Part shown: piece by piece, positions 17,747-25,451 of the stretch
Layout of the letters: each line of letters begins with the position of its first letter
How positions within the stretch are numbered: position 1 is the first letter of the stretch
From: Sedimentitalea todarodis
GTDB lineage: Bacteria > Pseudomonadota > Alphaproteobacteria > Rhodobacterales > Rhodobacteraceae
Direction of reading: 5' to 3'
Length of the DNA: 64,000 nt
NCBI RefSeq assembly: GCF_032595355.1
Contig: NZ_JASMWN010000015.1
Location: forward strand, 62,001-126,000
Program-made: the position numbers and the translations under genes
The notes under the pieces: generated by a model
The model's input: the letters and a program-made list of their open reading frames with translations, nothing else
What the model was told of the DNA's origin: nothing
Database searches by the model: none

Positions 17747-18556
17747 GTGTCGTCCGCCGTCAAAACCATCGCACTGCTGTCGCATTTTTCACCCGCGCGA
17801 CCCGAGATTGGATTGTCAGAGCTGTGCCGACTTGCCGGCCGCGACAAGGCGTCGACACACCGATATCTGCAGGCGCTCGAAGTGACCGGGTTTGTCGAGC
17901 AAAATCCGCTGACGAAATGCTATCGGCTCGGCCCTGTTGTGCTGCAACTGGCGCAAACCCGTGAATTGACCGTCCCGCGCAAGGCCGCCGCTGATGCCGT
18001 CATATCGCGGCTTGCCGAAGTGACGGGTGAGACGACTCATGTCTCGGTGTTGTCAGGCGCAACTGTCTATCCGCTCGCGTCGTGCGAATCCTACAAACAC
18101 AGCACGCGGGTCATCATCGACGTGCAGACATTTCCCCTGCACGCCACCGCGTCGGGGATATGCGCGCTGGCCTTTGGTCCGAAGGAGTTGCTGGCATCGG
18201 CCAGTGAAAACATGCAGGCATTCACGGCAGACACTCCAACCACAATCATGGCGCTCGAACGCGCAGTGCAATCTGCGCGCGAAACGGGTTTCGGTCGCTC
18301 CGATCGCTGGTACGAGGACGATGTGTGCAGCCTTTCGGCGCCGATTTTCGATCAGACGGGACAATTTGCCGGAGCCGTTTCCGTCGCCAGTGTCGCCACC
18401 CGATTCACCGCCGAACTGGATCGCAGCATCCAGTGGCATCTGGCAGAGGCAAGTCGAGAAATCTCTCGCAATTGGGGAGGTGAAATTCCCGAAACCGTAA
18501 ATTACTTGTGGGATAAATCCACTCAAAAACAAAATATTATGGAACATTCTTCATGA
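17747..18556 (+). CDS. IclR-family transcriptional regulator
   Basis: 269 aa. N-terminal winged helix-turn-helix (about residues 1-65, with SELCRLAGRDKASTHRYLQA) followed by the IclR effector domain, recognisable by DRWYEDDVCSLSAPIFD near residue 185. It starts with GTG, and the AGGAG-like site lies about 12 bp upstream, rather far. Its stop overlaps the aminotransferase start as ATGA, so the two are translationally coupled. It likely senses the substrate of the aminotransferase/TctCBA/ALDH/UPF0261 group. Unusually it heads the catabolic operon rather than standing alone. Confidence 0.92.
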   Translation: MSSAVKTIALLSHFSPARPEIGLSELCRLAGRDKASTHRYLQALEVTGFVEQNPLTKCYRLGPVVLQLAQTRELTVPRKAAADAVISRLAEVTGETTHVSVLSGATVYPLASCESYKHSTRVIIDVQTFPLHATASGICALAFGPKELLASASENMQAFTADTPTTIMALERAVQSARETGFGRSDRWYEDDVCSLSAPIFDQTGQFAGAVSVASVATRFTAELDRSIQWHLAEASREISRNWGGEIPETVNYLWDKSTQKQNIMEHSS

Positions 18557-19899
18557 AAGACTCGAACTTTTTGAAAGAAAACAATGCGCGCATGATGTGG
18601 CATCCGATGACTTCGCCACAGGACAGCATTGATAATCCGCCAAAGATCATCACCGGCTCCAGCGGTGTTCGAGTCACCGACATCGACGGGCATACCGTTG
18701 TCGATGCCGTGGGTGGCCTCTGGAACGTGAACCTCGGCTATTCCTGTCAGCCCGTCAAAGACGCCATTGCGGATCAGCTTGCCAGGCTGCCGTATTACTC
18801 GACGTTCCGGGGCACATCCAACGATGCCGCGATCGAACTGTCCTATGAGTTGAACGATTTCTTTGCCCCCGACGGCATGCAGCGTGCGTTCTTTACCTCG
18901 GGTGGATCAGATTCTGTTGAATCCGCACTGCGCCTTGCGCGGCAGTATCACAAACTTCGCGGAGAGGCCGGGCGCACCAAGTTTCTGAGCCTCAAGAAAG
19001 GCTATCACGGCACCCATATCGGCGCGGCGAGTGTCAACGGCAATGCCAATTTCCGCAATGCCTATGAACCGCTGTTGTCCGGCTGTTTTCACATTCCGGC
19101 CCCTTACACCTATCGCAATCCGTTCAATGAAACCGATCCCGAGAAGCTGGCGCATCTATGTGCGGCTGCGCTTGAAGACGAGATCGCATTTCAGGGTGCC
19201 AACACCATTGCCGCGATGATCATGGAGCCCATTCTGGGCGCCGGCGGCGTCATCCCACCGCATAAATCCTTCGCGCCGATGGTTCAGGAGATCTGCAACC
19301 GAAACGGTATCCTGCTGATCACGGACGAGGTCATTACCGCCTATGGCCGCACCGGTGCATGGTCGGGTGCGCGGCTCTGGGGCATCCAGCCCGACATGAT
19401 GTGCACGGCCAAAGCCATCACCAACGGATTCTTCCCGTTTGGTGCAGTCATGATCGGTGAGCGTCTTGTCGACGTGTTCGAAGGCAACTCCGAGGCCAAG
19501 ATCGCACATGGCTATACCTATTCGGGCCATCCGGTCGGGGCTGCGGCTGCACTCGCCTGTCTGGCCGAAACCAAGCGGCTGAACGTGGTCGACAACGCGG
19601 CAGCGCGCGGCACGCAATTGTTTGAGGGCTGCACGGCGCTGCAAGAGAAATTCGACATCATCGGCGATGTCCGGGGTGGCCATGGCCTGATGACGGCCAT
19701 CGAAATGGTCAGCGACCGTGCCACCAAAAAGCCCATCGACGGAGCGAGCGCGGCAACCGTACAGGAGGTCGCCTATCAATCGGGTGCCATGATCCGCGTC
19801 TCGGGGCCCAATATCATCCTGTCGCCGTCACTGGTCCTGACAGAGCAGGACGCCGCCGCCATTCTGTCGGCGCTAGACGCTGGTTTTGCCGCGCTGTGA
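18553..19899 (+). CDS. Class III aminotransferase (PLP-dependent)
   Basis: 448 aa. The PLP-binding Lys is in CTAKAITNGFFPFGAV (near residue 285), and the Asp that contacts the pyridine nitrogen is in LLITDEVITAYGR. These are hallmarks of omega-amino acid:pyruvate and related class III aminotransferases. The start overlaps the iclR-type gene by four bases. The genes that follow encode a tripartite tricarboxylate-type transporter, and a divergent aldehyde dehydrogenase is near, so the cluster may import an amine or amino acid, transaminate it, and oxidise the aldehyde. The exact substrate is not readable. Confidence 0.92.
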   Translation: MKDSNFLKENNARMMWHPMTSPQDSIDNPPKIITGSSGVRVTDIDGHTVVDAVGGLWNVNLGYSCQPVKDAIADQLARLPYYSTFRGTSNDAAIELSYELNDFFAPDGMQRAFFTSGGSDSVESALRLARQYHKLRGEAGRTKFLSLKKGYHGTHIGAASVNGNANFRNAYEPLLSGCFHIPAPYTYRNPFNETDPEKLAHLCAAALEDEIAFQGANTIAAMIMEPILGAGGVIPPHKSFAPMVQEICNRNGILLITDEVITAYGRTGAWSGARLWGIQPDMMCTAKAITNGFFPFGAVMIGERLVDVFEGNSEAKIAHGYTYSGHPVGAAAALACLAETKRLNVVDNAAARGTQLFEGCTALQEKFDIIGDVRGGHGLMTAIEMVSDRATKKPIDGASAATVQEVAYQSGAMIRVSGPNIILSPSLVLTEQDAAAILSALDAGFAAL

Positions 19900-19907
19900 G
19901 GAACGCG

Positions 19908-20027
19908 ATGTCTGTAAACCACATCGCCCGGCTGCGCACCAAGAGTCGGCCCGAAATTCGTCCGGTATCATCCATGCCGACATCGAACCTCGATGTTCCG
20001 AACGGCCAACAGATCGTCGTGGATTGA
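19908..20027 (+). CDS. Possible 39-aa small protein
   Basis: Nine bases after the aminotransferase stop there is GAGGAAC, then an ATG five bases later, opening a 39-codon frame (MSVNHIARLRTKSRPEIRPV and onward, ending QQIVVD). The ribosome binding site and spacing are good and the position in the operon fits. The peptide is basic, has no membrane segment and no family I know. It could be a real small gene, the remnant of a longer gene, or chance. Confidence 0.3.
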   Translation: MSVNHIARLRTKSRPEIRPVSSMPTSNLDVPNGQQIVVD

Positions 20028-20170
20028 GGATCGACCTGCGAAAAAAATACGGAAAAGCGCGCCTGACGCCAACTATCGCCGCGTTTCACCAACGACCGGG
20101 GAATACGAGGCAAGAAAGAAGATAGAACACCGTTCCAAACCAATCCAACACCACAGGGAGAACTGAACCA

Positions 20171-21106
20171 ATGAAAAAAACACTTCTTTCAGCTGTTTGC
20201 GCAGCAGTTGCATTTGCCAGTGCGGCGATTGCCGAATACCCGGAGAAACCGGTCTCGTTTATCGTGCCATGGCCACCGGGTGATCTTGAGGACGTCCTTA
20301 CACGGATCATCGCCAGCGAGTTTCAGGAAATGTACGGGGTTCCGACCGCTGTCGTGAACAAACCCGGCGGTGGCGGTGGCCCCTTCCCCGGCGCGGTCGA
20401 AGTTGCAACCGCACCTGCCGATGGCTATACCATCGGATCGTTCGTGACCGATGTTCCGATCGGCGGACCGACAATCGGCATTCCCGAACTCACACCGAAC
20501 CCGTTTGAACCTGTCGGAATCTTCCTGACCTATCCGTTCGTGATCGCAGCGAGCAAGGATGCCCCGTTTGCAAATTGGGAAGAGCTGACTGCATATGCAG
20601 CGGAAAATGACGTGGCTTTGGGCCATTTCGGCTCGTTCCTTCCCCCGACACAGGTGACATTTGCCGCCGCCGTGGAGTCGGGCTTTGACTTTGCCTCCGA
20701 AGCCGCGTTCGATGCGCTGGATTGCAACACGCTGGCATCGGGTGACGTTGATGTCATCAATACGACACTGCAACTCATTCTACCGTGTCTCGATGACGTG
20801 AATGTCCTTCTGAGCATTGGCAGCCAACGCATATCCCTGACCCCGGACTCGCCGACCGTCAGCGAAGTTCACCCTGATTTGGGCCTGTCCCTCTGGAACG
20901 GCCTGTTTGTCCACAAGGATGTGCCGGCAGAGGCTCGCGAAAAGATCGCCGCAGCCGCGCAAAAGGCACTTCAGTCGGACAAGGCACAGGCCATGATCGA
21001 AGAGACCGGCGCATTGATCTACTGGCTGAACGCCGAAGAGTCGCTTGCCCAGATCGAAACCGACTCGGCGACCATTGCCCGGATTGAAAGCCTGCTGGGC
21101 GAATAG
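20171..21106 (+). CDS. Tripartite tricarboxylate transporter substrate-binding protein (TctC/Bug)
   Basis: 311 aa. A signal peptide ends about residue 21 (Ala-rich, AIA|EYPEKP), then a Bug-family binding protein with the typical opening YPEKPVSFIVPWPPGD and NKPGGGGG loop. It would capture an organic anion in the periplasm for the TctAB membrane complex that follows. A GGGAGA site precedes the ATG. It is separated from tctB by a strong hairpin. The 271 bp between the aminotransferase and this gene contain only the possible 39-aa frame. Ligand unknown; neighbours suggest an amino or keto acid. Confidence 0.92.
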   Translation: MKKTLLSAVCAAVAFASAAIAEYPEKPVSFIVPWPPGDLEDVLTRIIASEFQEMYGVPTAVVNKPGGGGGPFPGAVEVATAPADGYTIGSFVTDVPIGGPTIGIPELTPNPFEPVGIFLTYPFVIAASKDAPFANWEELTAYAAENDVALGHFGSFLPPTQVTFAAAVESGFDFASEAAFDALDCNTLASGDVDVINTTLQLILPCLDDVNVLLSIGSQRISLTPDSPTVSEVHPDLGLSLWNGLFVHKDVPAEAREKIAAAAQKALQSDKAQAMIEETGALIYWLNAEESLAQIETDSATIARIESLLGE

Positions 21107-21113
21107 ACACCCT

Positions 21114-21145
21114 CGGCCGCGCCAGGGATGTATCTGGCGCGGCCG
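21114..21145 (+). terminator. Intercistronic hairpin after the tctC-type gene
   Basis: A perfect 12-bp stem, CGGCCGCGCCAG with CTGGCGCGGCCG, and an 8-nt loop lie 8 bases after the stop codon and before the tctB-type gene. There is no T-run, so it is more likely an mRNA stabiliser or attenuator than a full terminator, lowering expression of membrane components relative to the binding protein. Confidence 0.65.
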
Positions 21146-21166
21146 TCTCAACAGGTGGCGAGACCA

Positions 21167-21703
21167 ATGATTACACGCACGCTTCAAGACATGTTCAAGC
21201 GGTACCGGCAGCCCGGTGATGTCGTATTTGCCGTTCTTTTCCTTGCGCTCTCAATCTTTCTGATCTCGCAACTCGGCGAACAAACAGAAGTCACCAAACG
21301 CACCAAATGGTATGCGCAGCCGGCTCTTTGGCCAAAGATATCCCTCTATGCGATGTGCGCCTTTGCCTTCCTGCACTGGCTGAGTTCTGCCATGTCTCCA
21401 CGCATTCCGGGCCGCTGGATAGAGGTCGCATTTTGGGTTCGGGGGTTTGAGTACATCGCGTATTTTCTGATCTATGTGCTTATCGTGCCAAAGTTCGGAT
21501 ACCTGCCCTCGACCATTCTGTTCTGCGTCTTCCTCGCGTTTCGCACCGGCTTTCGGGATGCGCGCACCCTCCTGATCGCAGCGGCCTTTGGCGTTGGTGT
21601 CGTTGTCGTCTTTCGCGGGTTGCTGGCGGTCAAGATTCCGGCAGGCGCCGCATATGACTATCTTCCCGATGCGATCCGTTCTTTTGCACTCATCTATCTG
21701 TGA
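21167..21703 (+). CDS. TctB-type small membrane subunit (DUF1468)
   Basis: 178 aa with four predicted membrane helices (around residues 20-36, 55-70, 95-112 and 130-160), the normal layout of TctB. It supports the large TctA permease. The frame begins at 21128, but the ATG at 21167 starts the family-like N-terminus. It ends 6 bp before the tctA-type gene. Confidence 0.88.
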   Translation: MITRTLQDMFKRYRQPGDVVFAVLFLALSIFLISQLGEQTEVTKRTKWYAQPALWPKISLYAMCAFAFLHWLSSAMSPRIPGRWIEVAFWVRGFEYIAYFLIYVLIVPKFGYLPSTILFCVFLAFRTGFRDARTLLIAAAFGVGVVVVFRGLLAVKIPAGAAYDYLPDAIRSFALIYL

Positions 21704-21709
21704 GGGGTC

Positions 21710-23242
21710 ATGGCTGATCTGATTTCCGGTCTCGGAATCCTGCTTCAGTGGCAGGTCGTCATCGCGCTTCTCGTCGGCTCCATCGGCGGAGTGATCATCG
21801 GTGCGCTTCCCGGCGTGGGGGCCGCTGTTGCAATCGCGATCCTGCTGCCCGCGACGTTTTCGTTCCCGCCCATCGTCGGTTTGACGCTCCTGCTCGGCAT
21901 TTATGGATCGTCGATGTACGGCGGCGCAATTCCGGCCATTCTGATCAACACGCCGGGCACGGCGGTCAACGCCCTGACCACCTATGACGGCTATCCCATG
22001 ACCAAACGCGGTCAGGGCCACCGGGCGTTGTCCCTGGCTTATTCCGCGTCGTTCTTTGGCGGCATCTTTTCGATCATCTGCCTGATCATATTGTCGCCGG
22101 TCCTGGCGTGGGTCGCGCCGCAGTTCGGCAGCCGCGAGATTTTCCTCGCAGCGCTTCTTGGCATCGTACTGGTTGTGCTGGCCCACAGGGGTCAGGTTTT
22201 TGCCGCCGGCATGTTGGCCGCATTCGGCATATTTCTGAACACCATCGGGCTTGAGCCCGCAAAATACACCAACCGTTTCACCTTTGAACAAAGCTGGCTG
22301 ACATCCGGCATAGACCTGATCGTCGTTGTCCTGGGCCTCTTCGCCATCGCGCAGGCGTTTCTCCTGTTGCTCGAAAAGAACCACGTCCCGCAAAGCGCCC
22401 GCGTCGAGGGTAATATCTTTACGGGCCTGAAAGAGCTCTTCGGAATCAAGCGCGTTGCCACCGTGTCGTCGGGTATCGGCGTCATCATGGGCATGCTGCC
22501 GGGAACGGGCGAATTCACGTCCCAGTTCATGTCCTACACCTATGCGCAAAAGACATCCAAAGAGCCTGACACATTCGGCGATGGCTCACCCGAAGGTCTG
22601 GTCGCCTCCGAGGCTGCCAATAACGCGGTGCCGGGTGCGGCGATGATCCCGTTGCTGGCGCTCGGCATCCCGGGCGAGGCGCTGACGGCGATGATGTTGT
22701 CGGTGTTCTATGTCCACAACGTGATCCCCGGTCCGCAGTTGTTTCAGAACCAGATGGATTTCGTGATGGCGATCTACATGTCGCTTTTGCTCCTGAACGT
22801 GATCGTTCTGGTTTTCCTGCTGTTCTCGACCAACCTGCTGCTGAAGATCGTCCAGGTTCCGACCAGGTTCATTGGCATCGTCATTCTGACCCTTGCCTTT
22901 GTCGGAGTTTACAGCCTGCGCAACTCGATCACCGATTGCGCCATTGCGGCCGGGTTCGGGGTGTTCGGATTGGTCTTGAAGAGGCTGGATCTGCCGATTG
23001 TCCCGATCATCCTGGGAATGGTTCTCGGAGGCATCATGGAGGTCAAGTTGCGCAGCGCGATGGCGCGGGTCAAGGAGCCACTTGATTTCATCGACAGGCC
23101 TATTGCAGCAATCCTGTTCGCGCTGATCGTTCTGGTCGTGCTCCTGCATTTCAGAACGCTGTACTTCGAGTTCCGCCACAAGCTGAGACCGGAACCGAAC
23201 GCGAACAAATTGGATGCCGAGCACCCGAACCAGCAAAGCTAG
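21710..23242 (+). CDS. TctA-type large permease subunit
   Basis: 510 aa, about 11-12 membrane helices. The N-terminal GGVIIGALPGVGAAVAIA and the segment PAILINTPGTAVNALTTYDG are the family's duplicated substrate-site loops; the second half has GAAMIPLLALGIPGEALTA. It forms the secondary transport channel driven by ion gradient, receiving ligand from the TctC-type protein. It is the last gene of the IclR-aminotransferase-TctCBA operon. Confidence 0.93.
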   Translation: MADLISGLGILLQWQVVIALLVGSIGGVIIGALPGVGAAVAIAILLPATFSFPPIVGLTLLLGIYGSSMYGGAIPAILINTPGTAVNALTTYDGYPMTKRGQGHRALSLAYSASFFGGIFSIICLIILSPVLAWVAPQFGSREIFLAALLGIVLVVLAHRGQVFAAGMLAAFGIFLNTIGLEPAKYTNRFTFEQSWLTSGIDLIVVVLGLFAIAQAFLLLLEKNHVPQSARVEGNIFTGLKELFGIKRVATVSSGIGVIMGMLPGTGEFTSQFMSYTYAQKTSKEPDTFGDGSPEGLVASEAANNAVPGAAMIPLLALGIPGEALTAMMLSVFYVHNVIPGPQLFQNQMDFVMAIYMSLLLLNVIVLVFLLFSTNLLLKIVQVPTRFIGIVILTLAFVGVYSLRNSITDCAIAAGFGVFGLVLKRLDLPIVPIILGMVLGGIMEVKLRSAMARVKEPLDFIDRPIAAILFALIVLVVLLHFRTLYFEFRHKLRPEPNANKLDAEHPNQQS

Positions 23243-23281
23243 AACACGCTCGTTGGCATCAATCCCGCCAATACCGATACT

Positions 23282-23530
23282 ACAGATGGCAGTCTGCGCT
23301 TCAAACGCCGGGTCGGCGCGCCCAGCGAAGCTTTGCGAAATTGGTTCGATCATGATCCAGACAGGTGGAAAGAGCATCGCCACCGCTACCTGCACGAATT
23401 GTCACGGAATGACGCTCGCGTCGGGGAGAGCCTCGCGTGGTGCCGAAAGAGGGCTGTGATCCTGCTTTTCGCTGCCAAGGACCGCGACAGGAATGAGGCA
23501 GATGTCTTGCAGGCGTATCCGACTTGCCGC
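23282..23530 (+). pseudogene. Remnant of a DUF488 family gene
   Basis: The frame from about 23282 reads as the second half of a DUF488 protein: APSEALRNWFDHDPDRWKE, then RHRYLHEL, and later VILLFAAKDRDRNEADVL. Complete members are about 115-120 aa, and the first half with the usual YRVLVDRLWPRG motif is absent. No start codon with a ribosome binding site is in place and the frame continues past the normal end into unrelated sequence. It therefore looks like a truncated relic. The surrounding 23243-23652 holds no other gene I can support. Confidence 0.6.
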
Positions 23531-23652
23531 CAGAAGGAGGAAACCGAATGCTCCGGCCCGCTGACCCCCGTGTGTTGCGATTGTTGCACGGCACGACCAA
23601 TGCATCCGGCGGTCCACGCGTCGATTTCAGCGCAAAGGTACCCCGGTGCAAG

Positions 23653-24357
23653 TCAGCTGTCTGGCGTGATCTGGATCCCTTGTTCGGTCAGGATCACGTC
23701 AAGAGCGATATCATGGGGTTGCGGATAGATCGTGGCAAGCTTGGCCGCGTGAAACCCGATACCCACGGCAAAGGGTTTGTTCGGCAGCGACGCCAAGGTG
23801 CGGTCGAAATATCCACCACCATAGCCGAGTCGATATCCCTCGCTATCCCAACCGACCAGCGGGGCCAGAACCAGTTCAGGTATCACGATCTGTGCATCGC
23901 CCGGCGGTACAGGAATGTTCCAGTGCCCGCGCACCATCCTCGTGTCCGGCGTCCAGCGCCGAAACACCAGCGGGGCTGCCTTGGTCTCGACCAGTGGCAG
24001 GGCAATATCGACGCCGGTTGTAGAGAGTTCGGTCATCAGGGGCCGCAGGTCCGGCTCGTTCTGTATCGGCCAATAAAACGAAACCGTCCGGAGATTTGAT
24101 CCTTGCAGACGGTCATCCAGAACCGGGCGCAGCCCAGTTATCAACGCATCCGCGATCTCTCTGCGCTCGCCCGATCTGAGCGCCTTTCGAATATCTCGCA
24201 ACCGGGCGCGTTCCGATTTTCGCCATCGTGCCACGTCCCGCGCCTGACCGGGGTCCACGCCAAGCGGATCAAAGTAGTCCGGAGCAATCTCCGCAGCCAG
24301 ACAGGGTGGTGAGGAAAATCCGCTGCGGCGCCCAAAGCTGTCCGGATCGTTCGCCAT
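23653..24357 (-). CDS. 5-formyltetrahydrofolate cyclo-ligase
   Basis: 234 aa. The ATP-dependent enzyme converts 5-formyl-THF to 5,10-methenyl-THF. The diagnostic motif is EGYRLGYGGGYFDRTLA (about residue 180), with RWRKSERARL near residue 45 carrying the ATP-binding Arg/Lys. The N-terminal SGFSSPPCLAAEI extension is seen in Rhodobacterales members. The frame opens at 24432, but the ATG at 24357 gives the family-like N-terminus; neither start has a strong ribosome binding site. It is divergent from an NsrR-like regulator. Confidence 0.88.
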   Translation of the reverse strand: MANDPDSFGRRSGFSSPPCLAAEIAPDYFDPLGVDPGQARDVARWRKSERARLRDIRKALRSGERREIADALITGLRPVLDDRLQGSNLRTVSFYWPIQNEPDLRPLMTELSTTGVDIALPLVETKAAPLVFRRWTPDTRMVRGHWNIPVPPGDAQIVIPELVLAPLVGWDSEGYRLGYGGGYFDRTLASLPNKPFAVGIGFHAAKLATIYPQPHDIALDVILTEQGIQITPDS

Positions 24358-24482
24358 CCAAATTCCCCCAACGGAAATACCGACAAAGCCGAAGGCGTGG
24401 AGGATCCAATGGCATTCGAACTTCAAAACCATGTCTAGGCCTGCTAATCAGTACTGTAAATACGAGTTTATGGAAATGGCAT

Positions 24483-24911
24483 ATGCGACTAACCTCCTTC
24501 ACCGACTATGGACTGCGGATGCTGATGCGGCTTGGAAGTGATCCGGAACGGGTCTTTTCAACTGCGGAACTGGCCGAGGAATTTGGTCTGTCGCGCCATC
24601 ACCTGACCAAGATCATACAGAAACTGGCCAAGGTCGGGATCGTCGAAACCCGTCGTGGCGGCGGCGGCGGGGCTATCTTGAAACGGCCACCCGAGGACAT
24701 CAAGCTGGGCGAAATCGTTCGCATCCTTGAAGAAGGCAAAGTGCTTGTGGAGTGTTTCCAGTCAGGAGGAGACTGTAGTCTTGATGGCCATTGCGGGCTG
24801 AAAGGCCGGTTGCGCATTGCCGAAACCGCCTTCCTAGCGTCGCTCGACCGATCGACTCTGGCAGATGTGGTCCTGGCGCCGTCGCGCGGCGTACCCGCCG
24901 GTTTGCGCTAG
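24483..24911 (+). CDS. nsrR: Rrf2-family regulator, NsrR-like
   Basis: 142 aa. N-terminal winged helix (MRLTSFTDYGLRMLMRLG) followed by three cysteines at 91, 98 and 104 (ECFQSGGDCSLDGHCGLK), the spacing expected for the [2Fe-2S]/[4Fe-4S] cluster of NsrR, the nitric-oxide-sensing repressor. The C-terminal FLASLDRSTLADVV also fits. It lies among unrelated genes, divergent from 5-FCL and convergent with uspA, about 15 kb from the nos cluster. NsrR usually controls NO-detoxification genes; its targets are not visible here. Confidence 0.8.
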   Translation: MRLTSFTDYGLRMLMRLGSDPERVFSTAELAEEFGLSRHHLTKIIQKLAKVGIVETRRGGGGGAILKRPPEDIKLGEIVRILEEGKVLVECFQSGGDCSLDGHCGLKGRLRIAETAFLASLDRSTLADVVLAPSRGVPAGLR

Positions 24912-24980
24912 CCTTCAGGGCACTGCGCAACATGACGCGTCCACGGCCACACGGGGCATTGTCCACTCTGTCTGGCGTAT

Positions 24981-25439
24981 CTACTGGCCTCGAACGACCG
25001 TGACCGAGCAAGTGGCGTGGCGCACGATGCGGGCCGCGTTGGTGCCAAGCAGAAAATCGGTGGATCTCGGTCGGTGCGCACCAAGGACGATCTGATCGAC
25101 ATCCAGGTCCTTTGCAACCTCCAGCACTTCTTCATAGACGCTGCCATGCCGCGCAAGGGTTTTGAAGGTGACACCATCCGGGATCTGTTCCGCCGCCACG
25201 TCGTTCAACCGCGCCACGGTCGCCTTCAGCGCTTTTTTCACATCCCACTCTTCGGAACCACCGGTTTCGCCCCGGATCGCATAGCGCCAGTCCAGACCCG
25301 CGACCATTTCGGGCACCACGGTCATCAGGATGAGTTCGGGGTCTTTCATGGTGTTCCACTGCTTGACCGCACCGGCAAGCACTGCAGCGGTATTCTCCGG
25401 GTCTCTCAGGTCGATCGGGACCAGAATCCTGTTTGGCAT
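24981..25439 (-). CDS. Universal stress protein (UspA family)
   Basis: 152 aa. One UspA domain with N-terminal ILVPIDLRDPENT and the C-terminal nucleotide-binding pattern GAHRPRSTDFLLGTNA followed by CSVTVV. It is the last gene of a minus-strand unit with the BCCT carrier and the double-domain binding lipoprotein, 12 bp after the latter. UspA proteins beside transporters often bind to or tune the carrier, as TeaD does for the TeaABC ectoine TRAP transporter, so a regulatory part in osmolyte uptake is plausible. Confidence 0.9.
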   Translation of the reverse strand: MPNRILVPIDLRDPENTAAVLAGAVKQWNTMKDPELILMTVVPEMVAGLDWRYAIRGETGGSEEWDVKKALKATVARLNDVAAEQIPDGVTFKTLARHGSVYEEVLEVAKDLDVDQIVLGAHRPRSTDFLLGTNAARIVRHATCSVTVVRGQ

Positions 25440-25451
25440 GTTTGCTTCTCC

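Noticed and set aside
19886..20125. 79-codon frame between the aminotransferase and tctC-type genes
   Set aside because: Starts inside the aminotransferase gene, Arg/Pro-rich, no ribosome binding site; the 39-codon frame at 19908 is the better candidate.
23548..24099. Plus-strand frame after GGAGG at 23536 (MLRPADPRV start)
   Set aside because: Runs antisense through the clear 5-FCL gene; no family resemblance.
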